From Bacteroidales bacterium (GTDB taxonomy: Bacteria; Bacteroidota; Bacteroidia; Bacteroidales; Dysgonomonadaceae), in NCBI GenBank assembly GCA_012728155.1, contig JAAYFR010000263.1, positions 1-11,234 of the forward strand: a DNA stretch of 11,234 nt, in the 5' to 3' direction. A program made the translations under genes and the position numbers. This document shows positions 1 through 7,607 of this stretch, piece after piece; positions within the stretch are counted from its first letter, which is position 1; each line of letters opens with the position of its first letter. The notes under the pieces are model-generated. The model searched no databases. It was not told the DNA's origin and was given only the letters and a program-made list of their open reading frames with translations.

Positions 1-1
1 T

Positions 2-352
2 GAATCGTTGCCCAAAGGGGCACTTCCCAACCGCACCAATATAGTCGTCACTTCCGATAAAGAAGAGCACTATCCCGGCTGTGTTGTGGTCCGGTCTTTA
101 GAGCAAGCATTGGCGCGTTGCAACAATGAAGATACTGTTTTCGTAATAGGAGGCGGGCAACTCTACCGTGCAACCCTCCCCTTGGCAGAAATACTCTATC
201 TCACCCGTATTCACCACACGTTCGACGATGCTGACACCTTCTTCCCGGAAATAAATTTCGACGAATGGGAGTTGACTCGGCAAGAAAAATACGAAACGGA
301 TCAAAAACATCAACATAGCTATTCGTTTTTGACCTATATAAAAATCAAATAG
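2..352 (+). CDS. folA: Dihydrofolate reductase, C-terminal part (5' end outside window)
   Basis: This is the last 116 codons of a dihydrofolate reductase, which reduces dihydrofolate to tetrahydrofolate with NADPH in the cytoplasm. The reading frame is open from base 2 and begins with Glu-Ser-Leu-Pro-Lys-Gly, the usual DHFR stretch after the Gly-Arg-x-Thr-(W/Y) motif. It continues with LPNRTNIVVT and the cofactor-loop signature VIGGGQLYRATLP. The conserved YLTRIHHTFDDADTFFPEI segment and the terminal beta strand SYSFLTYI follow. The true start lies upstream of the window; the TTG at base 8 is an internal codon. The stop is four bases before the amidase start, so the two genes are probably co-transcribed, although no functional link to peptidoglycan is evident. 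The family call is secure; only completeness is unknown. Confidence 0.93.
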   Translation, partial: ESLPKGALPNRTNIVVTSDKEEHYPGCVVVRSLEQALARCNNEDTVFVIGGGQLYRATLPLAEILYLTRIHHTFDDADTFFPEINFDEWELTRQEKYETDQKHQHSYSFLTYIKIK

Positions 353-356
353 TAAT

Positions 357-3332
357 ATGAGAAAATCGATATCTATCCTGTTTATCCTTGCTTTATCTTT
401 TTCATCTTTTTCTCAAAATCATGCCGATGATTCCTTGAAACAGAAGCTGAACAGGTCGCTCACCAATATTTACAAAGAGACCCTGCTGAGTCCCGGAAGG
501 GTTGTCGTAGATAGCATTGCGTTGAATGAAAAAAAGAAGAGTGTGGAGATCTATACCAACCTCTCACTATCCTATCTTCCGATGCGGGAACAGAGGGTCT
601 TGCTCATCTACGATAGTGTACGCTATCACCTCCCGCCGGCACAAAAAAAATACCGGATAGCCCTCTTTTCAGACCAGCAGGAGATCAGCCATCTGATTCC
701 TAATTTTTTCCGCACTAAACAAAAAGATAAGAGCCGGATGATTGCCCATCGGGTAAAAAAACCGCTTGTCTCCAATATTTCTTCCCCAACGGAAGGTTTC
801 GACAAAGGATTACAAAATAATCATATCGCCCTATGGCAAAGCCATGGATGGTATTACGAACAGAAGCTGGAGAGATGGGAATGGCAGCGAGCGCGCATTT
901 TTCAAACGGTAGAAGATCTCTATACACAAAGTTACGTACTTCCGTTTCTGGTGCCGATGCTCGAAAATGCAGGTGCCAATGTATTGATGCCGCGCGAACG
1001 AGATTACAACAAGATAGAGCTGATCATCGATAATGACGACGACAGAGGAGCAGATCAGTCCGTTCACCCACAGAGGTATGGCAATGCACGATACAACGAG
1101 ATCAACGGAAAAGAGAGATGGGAAAACAGCTATTTGGCTGGATTTGCAAATCCCAAAGAACACTATTCGGATGGTGAAAACCCATTTAAGATGGGGACAG
1201 CCCGACAAATCAAGACAGTAACCAAAGAGAAAGAGAGTCTGGCGGAATGGTATCCCGATATCCCGGAAAAGGGGAAATATGGCCTATATGTCTCCTATCA
1301 GACCATGAAGAACAGCAGCGACGATGCCCTCTACAGCGTGTACCATGCCGGCGGTAAAACCGATTTCCATGTCAACCAGCAGATGGGTGGCGGCACCTGG
1401 ATATTTCTGGGATATTTTCATTTCGATGAAGGGCTCAATCACAAAATAACCCTCTCCAACAAGAGTAGCCGTACCGGGCGGGTGGTCTCTGCCGATGCCA
1501 TCAAGATAGGCGGAGGTATGGGAAATATCGGAAGACCCGAAATCAGCGGCTATCCCCGTTATACCGAAGGGGCGCGATACTGGATGCAATGGGCCGGCGT
1601 ACCCGACAGCATATACAACCGAACCGGGGGAAAAGATGATTATACCGACGATTACGCCTCCCGCGGAGCATGGGTCAACTGGCTTGCAGGCGAATCATCT
1701 GTTTTGCCCAAGGAGAGGGGACTTAATATCCCTCTGGATCTCTCTTTGGCATTCCATACCGATGCCGGTACTTTCTGGGGCGACACCATCGTCGGCACGC
1801 TCGGCATCTATATGACCCACTTTAACGACGAGTTATTCGAAAACGGGAAATCGAGATGGGCATCCCGTGACCTGTCGGAGCTGGTGATGGAGGAGATTGT
1901 GAACGACATACGACGGGAATTTGAGCCGGAATGGAGGCGACGGCATCTCTGGAACCGCTCTTATGCCGAAGCACGAATGCCCAACGTGCCGTCGATGCTG
2001 CTGGAGCTGTTATCGCATCAGAATTTCGCCGATATGCGCTACGGGCTCGACCCTACTTTCCGGTTTACGGTAAGCCGCTCAATCTATAAAGGGATGTTGA
2101 GATTCATAGCGAGTCAATACAACCGACCTTACGTAGTACAACCACTGCCGGTAAAAGAATTCAGCACCTCCTTTTCAGGCGATACCGAGGTAGAGTTAAA
2201 ATGGCAACCCACACCCGATCCGGCAGAGCCATCGGCAGCCCCCACCCGATACATCGTCTATACGCGTCTCAACGGTGGAGGTTTTGATAACGGTGTCATG
2301 GTAAACAGCAATAAATATGTGAAAAGCATACAAAAGGACTCTATCTATAGCTTCAAAGTGGTTGCAGTAAACGATGGAGGGATCAGCTTTCCGTCAGAGA
2401 TCCTATCCCTCTGCCGCCAGACGGATCAGAAAGGAGAAGCATTGATCGTGAATGGCTTTACAAGAGTTTCCGCACCGCTCAGCTTCACCACCTCTGAAGA
2501 CAGTATCGCCGGTTTTGCAGGTAAGATGGATAACGGCGTCCCCTATATCGCCGATCACCATTTTATTGGCCATATGCATGAGTTTCGTCGCATAATTCCC
2601 TGGATGGATGACGATGCATCAGGCTTTGGCGATAGTGATGCCAATTACGAAACTACGCCAATTGCGGGAAACACTTTCGACTATCCCTATATCCATGGAG
2701 GGGCTCTTGCTGGAGCGGGCTATTCATTTGTCTCCTCTTCGGCGGAGGCAATCGAGAATAAAAATGTATCTTTACACTCCTATGCTGTAGTTGACTGGAT
2801 CTTGGGGAAACAACGGGAATGGTCGGTAGCGCGGGGAGCCAAACCGCCAAAGTTCAAAACGTTCCCTAAAGCCACTCGAGAGGCTATCAGCGACTATTGC
2901 AATGGCGGCGGGAAATTCATCGTCAGCGGTGCTTTTGTAGGAACCGACTTGTGGGACAATCCCTATGCCACCGAAGATGACAGGAAGTGGGCACAAGAGA
3001 TCCTCAAATACAAGTGGAGAAACAATTATGGTGCAGTGACCGGACAAATTAAGGCGGTGGCCTCCCCCTCTCCATCATTGCAGGGAGACTGGTCATACTA
3101 CCATATACCGAATAGTGAGAGTTATGTGGTGGAATATCCAGATGCCATCGAACCGGCAGACAAAAACGCCTTTACCCTCTTTCGCTATTCCGAAAACAAT
3201 TTAAGCGCCGGAGTGATCTACAAAGGGGAGAAATATGGTACCGTTGTACTTGGATTTCCAATTGAATCGGTAAAAGGAGAAGAAAACCGGAGTCGGCTGG
3301 TGAAGGGATTGGTTGAGGCATTGACCGATTAG
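357..3332 (+). CDS. Secreted Amidase_3-like N-acetylmuramoyl-L-alanine amidase with golvesin-type and Fn3-like domains
   Basis: Predicted envelope protein of 991 residues that probably cleaves the MurNAc-L-Ala amide bond of peptidoglycan. Residues 1-20 form a Sec signal peptide with a likely SFS|Q cleavage. The Amidase_3 zinc-site pattern can be followed: His163 in QSHGW, Glu186 before a helix, the LENAGANVLMPRERD strand (202-216), His467 in LAFHTDAGTF, and Glu550 in VPSMLLELLSHQN, followed by a segment resembling the family's 'DPxFR...IxxGxLxFI' end. Residues about 298-392 form a beta domain like those at the C-terminus of golvesin and in proteins labelled 'xanthan lyase' (GKYGLYVSYQ, GGGTWIFLGYFHF, VSADAIKIGGG), placed inside the amidase fold. 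Residues about 594-685 look Fn3-like (RYIVYTRLNGGGF, YSFKVVAVNDGG). Residues about 694-991 are unassigned, with a GKFIVSGAFVGTDLW strand that hints at a Rossmann or amidotransferase-like fold. Databases often call such proteins xanthan lyases; the zinc-ligand pattern argues for amidase. Activity is inferred. Confidence 0.75.
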   Translation: MRKSISILFILALSFSSFSQNHADDSLKQKLNRSLTNIYKETLLSPGRVVVDSIALNEKKKSVEIYTNLSLSYLPMREQRVLLIYDSVRYHLPPAQKKYRIALFSDQQEISHLIPNFFRTKQKDKSRMIAHRVKKPLVSNISSPTEGFDKGLQNNHIALWQSHGWYYEQKLERWEWQRARIFQTVEDLYTQSYVLPFLVPMLENAGANVLMPRERDYNKIELIIDNDDDRGADQSVHPQRYGNARYNEINGKERWENSYLAGFANPKEHYSDGENPFKMGTARQIKTVTKEKESLAEWYPDIPEKGKYGLYVSYQTMKNSSDDALYSVYHAGGKTDFHVNQQMGGGTWIFLGYFHFDEGLNHKITLSNKSSRTGRVVSADAIKIGGGMGNIGRPEISGYPRYTEGARYWMQWAGVPDSIYNRTGGKDDYTDDYASRGAWVNWLAGESSVLPKERGLNIPLDLSLAFHTDAGTFWGDTIVGTLGIYMTHFNDELFENGKSRWASRDLSELVMEEIVNDIRREFEPEWRRRHLWNRSYAEARMPNVPSMLLELLSHQNFADMRYGLDPTFRFTVSRSIYKGMLRFIASQYNRPYVVQPLPVKEFSTSFSGDTEVELKWQPTPDPAEPSAAPTRYIVYTRLNGGGFDNGVMVNSNKYVKSIQKDSIYSFKVVAVNDGGISFPSEILSLCRQTDQKGEALIVNGFTRVSAPLSFTTSEDSIAGFAGKMDNGVPYIADHHFIGHMHEFRRIIPWMDDDASGFGDSDANYETTPIAGNTFDYPYIHGGALAGAGYSFVSSSAEAIENKNVSLHSYAVVDWILGKQREWSVARGAKPPKFKTFPKATREAISDYCNGGGKFIVSGAFVGTDLWDNPYATEDDRKWAQEILKYKWRNNYGAVTGQIKAVASPSPSLQGDWSYYHIPNSESYVVEYPDAIEPADKNAFTLFRYSENNLSAGVIYKGEKYGTVVLGFPIESVKGEENRSRLVKGLVEALTD

Positions 3333-3346
3333 TAGAGGTCAGCCCT

Positions 3347-3367
3347 ATCGGAACAACTTCTTCCGAT
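3347..3367 (+). other. Inverted repeat in the amidase-glycosyltransferase gap
   Basis: ATCGGAA (3347-3353) pairs perfectly with TTCCGAT (3361-3367) around a 7-base loop, 14 bases after the amidase stop. No T-run follows, so it does not look like a strong intrinsic terminator; it could be a 3'-end stabiliser or a weak attenuator. A second, imperfect inverted repeat (GGCACT 3387-3392 with AGTGCC 3413-3418) lies just downstream, ending 20 bases before the preferred start of the next gene. The rest of the 106-base gap (3333-3438) is unremarkable and becomes AT-rich just before the start codon. The pairing is directly visible; the function is not known. Confidence 0.35.
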
Positions 3368-3401
3368 TGATCAAAATTAACAGAATGGCACTACTCGCTC
3401 C

Positions 3402-3411
3402 GTTTGGTCGG
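3402..3411 (+). repeat. 10-base direct repeat, copy 1 (leader of glycosyltransferase gene)
   Basis: GTTTGGTCGG occurs here and again at 4913-4922, each time in the short gap before a gene of this cluster. It contains TTTG, the core of the Bacteroidota -33 promoter element. I could not place a good TAnnTTTG -7 element at the right distance, so a promoter is not claimed. Confidence 0.3.
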
Positions 3412-3438
3412 GAGTGCCCCATTTATAATTCAATTTTT

Positions 3439-4905
3439 ATGCAAACAATAGATGCCTTTATTCTTTATACACAACCGGAACAGGCAAAAATAACAGTGAA
3501 AGCACTCAAACAGTCAGAACTGATAAAAACTATTTATCTGCTTACGCCAGATGAGACGGCCACCCCTGTTGAAGGTTGTGAGAAGATCATCATCGACAGG
3601 CTCCAGAGTAGCCAGACAATCAGAAAAATTGCCGCAAACTCCACCGCCGACTATACACTTGTCTATCAGAAACCATCTATCTTGAAGCCGGGATATTTCG
3701 CCCTCGAACGGATGATGCGCATCGCACTCGATACCCGGGCAGGGATGGTGTACGCCGACTACTTCGCAATCATGGATGGAAAAAAGAAAAATAACCCACT
3801 CATCGACTATCAGGAGGGGAGCCTGCGCGATGACTTCAATTTCGGATCGTTGTTGCTCTATGATGCCGATGCGCTCAAAGAGGCCGCGACCAGGATGGAT
3901 GAAAACTACGAGTTTGCCGGGCTCTATGACCTGCGGCTCAAAGTGTCACAACACCATCCATTAGTACATATCAATGAATACCTCTATTCCGAGATCGAAG
4001 AGGACAACCGCACTTCAGGAGAGAAGATATTCGACTATGTAGATCCCAAAAACCGACAGGTACAGATAGAGATGGAGCAGGCTTGCACGCAACACCTCAA
4101 AGAGGTGGGCGCCTACCTCGCTCCACAATTTGAAGAGATAGAATTCAACGCAAACTATTTCGAACGGGAAGCTTCCGTAATCATTCCCGTACGTAACCGA
4201 ATAAAAACTATTCGCGATGCAATCACTTCGGTATTGCAACAAAAAACAAGCTTCCCCTTTACCCTTATTGTAATCGACAATCATTCCACCGACGGCACTA
4301 CCGAAGCTATCGACGAATATAAACATGATGAACGACTGATACATATCATTCCGGAACGAGACGACCTGGGTATCGGTGGGTGCTGGAACCTGGGTGTGCA
4401 TCACCCCCAATGCGGGAAATTTTCCGTACAACTCGACAGTGACGATCTATATAGTGGTGAGGATACCCTCCAAAAGATTGTCGATGCTTTCTACGAACAG
4501 CAGTGTGCCATGGTAGTCGGCACCTACCGGATGACCAACTTCCATTTGGAGGAGATCCCTCCCGGCATTATCGACCATCGAGAGTGGACCCCCCACAATG
4601 GTCGGAACAACGCCCTACGTATCAACGGACTGGGAGCTCCCCGCGCATTCTACACACCGGTACTGCGTGATATCAAACTTCCCAACACCAGTTATGGAGA
4701 AGATTATGCCTTGGGGTTAGCCATCTCTCGCCGCTACCGGATTGGGCGTATTTACGATCTGCTCTACCTCTGCCGACGCTGGGAGGAGAACAGCGATGCG
4801 TCACTCGATATTGTGAAGATGAATGCCCATAACCTCTATAAAGATAGAATTAGAACTTGGGAATTACAGGCAAGGAAACAGTTGACAAGTGAAAAGGGGA
4901 AATGA
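3439..4905 (+). CDS. Two-lobed family 2 glycosyltransferase
   Basis: Cytoplasmic protein of 488 residues without signal peptide or membrane segment. Residues about 245-470 are a typical GT-A family 2 domain: SVIIPVRNR at the nucleotide-binding strand, VIDNHSTDGT, the metal-binding DSDD (Asp333-Ser-Asp335-Asp336), and a late Gly-Glu-Asp (420-422) that fits the catalytic-base region. Residues 1-235 look like a second, degenerate GT-A lobe: the opening strand is present, and YADY (105-108) stands where a DxD would be, followed by a basic segment and SLRDDFNFGSLLLY. Sugar donor and acceptor cannot be read from sequence. The frame is open from a TTG at 3367 and has an ATG at 3385, but family-like sequence (MQTIDAFILYTQ) begins at the ATG at 3439, after an AT-rich stretch typical of Bacteroidota starts. 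It sits between an amidase and a SpoIID-type gene, so a cell-wall substrate is possible but unproven. Confidence 0.85.
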   Translation: MQTIDAFILYTQPEQAKITVKALKQSELIKTIYLLTPDETATPVEGCEKIIIDRLQSSQTIRKIAANSTADYTLVYQKPSILKPGYFALERMMRIALDTRAGMVYADYFAIMDGKKKNNPLIDYQEGSLRDDFNFGSLLLYDADALKEAATRMDENYEFAGLYDLRLKVSQHHPLVHINEYLYSEIEEDNRTSGEKIFDYVDPKNRQVQIEMEQACTQHLKEVGAYLAPQFEEIEFNANYFEREASVIIPVRNRIKTIRDAITSVLQQKTSFPFTLIVIDNHSTDGTTEAIDEYKHDERLIHIIPERDDLGIGGCWNLGVHHPQCGKFSVQLDSDDLYSGEDTLQKIVDAFYEQQCAMVVGTYRMTNFHLEEIPPGIIDHREWTPHNGRNNALRINGLGAPRAFYTPVLRDIKLPNTSYGEDYALGLAISRRYRIGRIYDLLYLCRRWEENSDASLDIVKMNAHNLYKDRIRTWELQARKQLTSEKGK

Positions 4906-4912
4906 ACAGATA

Positions 4913-4922
4913 GTTTGGTCGG
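4913..4922 (+). repeat. 10-base direct repeat, copy 2 (leader of SpoIID-like gene)
   Basis: GTTTGGTCGG, identical to 3402-3411, lies 8 bases after the glycosyltransferase stop and 47 bases before the next start. The remainder of this 64-base gap is AT-rich and shows no stem-loop that I could find. Confidence 0.3.
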
Positions 4923-4969
4923 TGGAATTGAAAATCGACGTAACCAAATGCGTAAATAGAGATTAAAAT

Positions 4970-6292
4970 ATGGGCGAACCGCTGATTCATGTAGGGATAT
5001 TACTGCAACAACAAAAGATCGACTTCTCGTTAGAAGCAGGATATAAGCTCAACGGTCGGGATATCCGACCTGCCGACTATTCGGTTGAGATAGTTGAGGG
5101 AAAGATCCTTTTCGATGAGAAACTTTTCGATGAGCTCCTTTTTGAGGCCGATGCGCTGCACCATAACGTTTTCGAATTGAAAAATGTGATTATCGGCGTG
5201 CAATTCCACTGGGAACGAAAAGAGGACCAACAATTTTTAGGCAGCCTCAAATTTATTGTGGAGAACGACAGCCTCTCGGCGATCAATATCGTTTCTTTAG
5301 AAGATTATCTCACCAGTGTGATCTCGTCAGAAATGAGCGCCACCAGTTCCGAAGAGTTGCTGAAAGCACATGCCGTCATCTCCCGGAGCTGGTTGCTGGC
5401 ACAAATCCAAAAAAGTCACACTTTAGAAAAATCTGAAACCACCTATTGCACCTCGTTCGAGACATCAACCGAGATATTCAGATGGTACGACCGGGAGAAT
5501 CACAACCGCTTCGATGTATGTGCCGACGATCATTGCCAGCGCTATCAGGGAATCACCCGTCAATCTACCCAATTGGTGAAAAAGGTGATTCAAGAAACAT
5601 GGGGAGAAGTGCTGCTTTATGATAACGCCATTTGCGACGCTCGCTTCTCGAAATGTTGTGGCGGGGTGATGGAAACATTCGAAAATGTATGGGAACCGGT
5701 GGTGCATCCTTACCTGCAGGCGAAACCCGATCATACCGAAGATTCCCCCCTCCCCGATCTCACCGACGAAAAAAATGCCGAAGAATGGATCCGCTCCTCT
5801 CCGCCTGCTTTCTGCAATACGCAGGATGCAAATATATTGAGGGAGGTGTTAAATGAGTACGATCAGGAAACTGCCCACTTCTACCGCTGGCAGATAACCT
5901 ATTCACAGGAAGAAATCTCCTCTCTGATAAGAAGACGATCCGGGATCGATTTCGGTGAGATCATTGCCCTGCAACCGCTCGAAAGAGGCAGATCCGGCCG
6001 TATCATCCGGTTGAAGATTATCGGAACGAAACGGGTAATGACAATTGGAAAAGAACTGGAAATACGGCGTACCTTATCGAAATCGCACCTATACAGCTCC
6101 GCTTTTGTGGTGGATACACAAGACGAAGACGAGGATGGTATTCCACAATCCTTCACCTTCACCGGTGCCGGATGGGGTCATGGGGTCGGATTATGCCAAA
6201 TTGGTGCCGCCATCATGGCTGAGAAAGGATACAGTTATATTGAGATATTACAACATTATTTCCCTCAATCAGAAACTCTGAGAAATTATTGA
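4970..6292 (+). CDS. SpoIID/LytB-family lytic transglycosylase-like protein, no signal peptide
   Basis: Protein of 440 residues with the SpoIID/LytB domain. Family members such as B. subtilis SpoIID cleave glycan strands already stripped of stem peptides, so they act after an amidase. Visible motifs are SLEDYLTSVISSEMSATS with Glu121 at the position of the catalytic Glu of SpoIID, then LLKAHAVISRSWLL (the usual 'ALKAQAVAARTYAL' helix), CADDHCQRYQG (Cys184, His188, Cys189, like the metal-binding region of clostridial SpoIID), FSKCCGG followed by ENVW, and near the end GWGHGVGLCQIGA (401-413). The N-terminus is not hydrophobic, and an in-frame stop at 4964-4966 rules out a longer protein, so no Sec signal is encoded. 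Eight cysteines also suit a reducing compartment. The stop is one base before the ampG-like gene, implying translational coupling. The family call is firm; the cellular location is inferred. Confidence 0.9.
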   Translation: MGEPLIHVGILLQQQKIDFSLEAGYKLNGRDIRPADYSVEIVEGKILFDEKLFDELLFEADALHHNVFELKNVIIGVQFHWERKEDQQFLGSLKFIVENDSLSAINIVSLEDYLTSVISSEMSATSSEELLKAHAVISRSWLLAQIQKSHTLEKSETTYCTSFETSTEIFRWYDRENHNRFDVCADDHCQRYQGITRQSTQLVKKVIQETWGEVLLYDNAICDARFSKCCGGVMETFENVWEPVVHPYLQAKPDHTEDSPLPDLTDEKNAEEWIRSSPPAFCNTQDANILREVLNEYDQETAHFYRWQITYSQEEISSLIRRRSGIDFGEIIALQPLERGRSGRIIRLKIIGTKRVMTIGKELEIRRTLSKSHLYSSAFVVDTQDEDEDGIPQSFTFTGAGWGHGVGLCQIGAAIMAEKGYSYIEILQHYFPQSETLRNY

Positions 6293-6293
6293 A

Positions 6294-7565
6294 ATGAAGA
6301 CAACACGCAACCCCTGGAAATGGATTCCCACCTTATATTTTGCAGAAGGCTTGCCCTATGTGGCGGTAATGGTCGTTTCCGTCGTTATGTACAAGCGATT
6401 CGGACTATCCAACACCGAGGTAGCCCTCTATACCAGCTGGCTCTACCTCCCCTGGGTCATCAAACCTTTCTGGAGCCCGTTCGTAGATATCCTGAAAACC
6501 AAACGATGGTGGATCATATCCATGCAGTTGCTGATTGGCGCAGGATTTGCAGGCATTGCTTTTACCCTCCCCACTCCCTTTTTTCTGCAGGCCTCTCTCG
6601 CATTCTTCTGGTTGATGGCTTTCAGCTCCGCTACCCATGACATTGCTGCCGACGGTTTCTATATGCTTGCATTGGACGACTCTCAACAATCTTTCTTTGT
6701 CGGTATCCGTAGCACCTTTTATCGACTTGCCTCCATTACCGGACAAGGATTCTTGATTATCCTGGCAGGATTTCTTGAAAAGAGTAGCGGCAACATCCCA
6801 CTCGCTTGGAGCATCACCTTCTTCATTCTGGCCGGTATGTTTATCGCTTTTTTTGCCTGGCACCGCTTTGCGCTACCCCGCCCCGACAGTGATACGGGAA
6901 AAGCAGCCCATACTCCGAAAGAGGTGATGAACGAATTTGTAAATACATTCAAAACCTTTTTTACAAAAAAAGGAATCGGGGTGGCAATCGCCTTTATGTT
7001 GCTTTATCGACTGGCAGAAGCGATGCTGGTAAAAATGACCTATCCATTCCTGCTTGATGGCCGCGAACTGGGCGGTTTGGGATTGAGCACACAAAATGCC
7101 GGCATCGCCTATGGCACTGTAGGTGTAATAGCACTCACCTTGGGGGGAATCGTCGGAGGGATTGTAGCTTCCCGGAAGGGACTCAAATACTGGATATGGC
7201 CTATGGCGATGGCAATCACCCTGCCCAATATTGCCTATCTCTTGCTGGCGATCTATCAACCGGAGAATTTCCTTTGGGTTAATGTGGCAGTGGCAACCGA
7301 ACAGTTTGGCTATGGTTTTGGATTCACCGCCTATATGCTCTTTCTCATCTACTTCTCTCAAGGCGAGCACAAGACGGCGCACTACTCCATCTGCACAGGT
7401 TTTATGGCATTGGGGATGATGTTGCCGGGGATGGTTGCCGGATGGATCCAAGAGCAGTTAGGTTATCTGAATTTCTTTATATTCATCATAATTGCCATTA
7501 TTCCCACACTGCTACTGATTCCCTTTATAAAGATAGATAAAGAGTTCGGGAAAGCCAAGAAGTGA
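6294..7565 (+). CDS. ampG: AmpG-like muropeptide permease (MFS)
   Basis: Inner-membrane protein of 423 residues with about twelve hydrophobic segments arranged as two halves. They are joined by a hydrophilic cytoplasmic loop at about 190-228 (RPDSDTGKAAHTPKE...), the standard major facilitator layout. AmpG features include the N-terminal YFAEGLPYVAV, WLYLPWVIKPFWSPFVD in the TM2-TM3 region, and SSATHDIAADG (111-121), the counterpart of the AmpG 'S(A/S)(S/T)QD(I/V)..D' motif. E. coli AmpG imports GlcNAc-anhydroMurNAc (muro)peptides by proton symport. In this locus, next to an amidase and a lytic transglycosylase-type gene, the same role in wall recycling is the best inference. Exact substrate preference (peptide-bearing or peptide-free) cannot be read. 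It starts one base after the SpoIID-like stop and ends 27 bases before namZ. Confidence 0.85.
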   Translation: MKTTRNPWKWIPTLYFAEGLPYVAVMVVSVVMYKRFGLSNTEVALYTSWLYLPWVIKPFWSPFVDILKTKRWWIISMQLLIGAGFAGIAFTLPTPFFLQASLAFFWLMAFSSATHDIAADGFYMLALDDSQQSFFVGIRSTFYRLASITGQGFLIILAGFLEKSSGNIPLAWSITFFILAGMFIAFFAWHRFALPRPDSDTGKAAHTPKEVMNEFVNTFKTFFTKKGIGVAIAFMLLYRLAEAMLVKMTYPFLLDGRELGGLGLSTQNAGIAYGTVGVIALTLGGIVGGIVASRKGLKYWIWPMAMAITLPNIAYLLLAIYQPENFLWVNVAVATEQFGYGFGFTAYMLFLIYFSQGEHKTAHYSICTGFMALGMMLPGMVAGWIQEQLGYLNFFIFIIIAIIPTLLLIPFIKIDKEFGKAKK

Positions 7566-7590
7566 GGTGATAATTGATTAATTGACTGAT

Positions 7591-7607
7591 ATATGAATAA
7601 AATCAAC
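7591..7607 (+). repeat. 17-base direct repeat at namZ start codon
   Basis: The string atatgaataaaatcaac spans the start codon (7593) and first five codons of namZ. It recurs exactly at 8840-8856 around the second possible start codon of the next gene, so both frames read Met-Asn-Lys-Ile-Asn. The flanks differ immediately on both sides. Confidence 0.6.

Noticed and set aside
831..1208. Antisense open frame of 125 codons opposite the amidase gene, and a 138-codon one at 4015-4431 opposite the glycosyltransferase
   Set aside because: No domain, no plausible start context, entirely within well-supported coding sequence.
1248..1533. Naming the 991-residue protein a xanthan lyase
   Set aside because: The match is limited to the non-catalytic beta domain; zinc-ligand spacing and the surrounding genes fit a peptidoglycan amidase better.
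3347..3367. Rho-independent terminator after the amidase gene
   Set aside because: The stem is only 7 pairs with three G-C pairs and no U-tract follows.
3367..3438. N-terminal extension of the glycosyltransferase from TTG 3367 or ATG 3385
   Set aside because: The extra residues do not resemble the family, the segment contains inverted repeats, and the ATG at 3439 has the AT-rich upstream context typical here.
3402..3438. Bacteroidota-type promoter (TTTG ... TAnnTTTG) before the glycosyltransferase gene
   Set aside because: A TTTG is present, but the TATAATTC that follows matches the -7 consensus poorly and the spacer is about 17 bases instead of about 19-21.
6873..7451. Antisense open frame of 192 codons opposite the AmpG-like gene, and a 152-codon one at 6405-6863
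   Set aside because: Both lie fully opposite a gene with clear family motifs, have biased composition (many His, Cys, Arg) and no recognisable domain; they are shadows of codon use on the plus strand.
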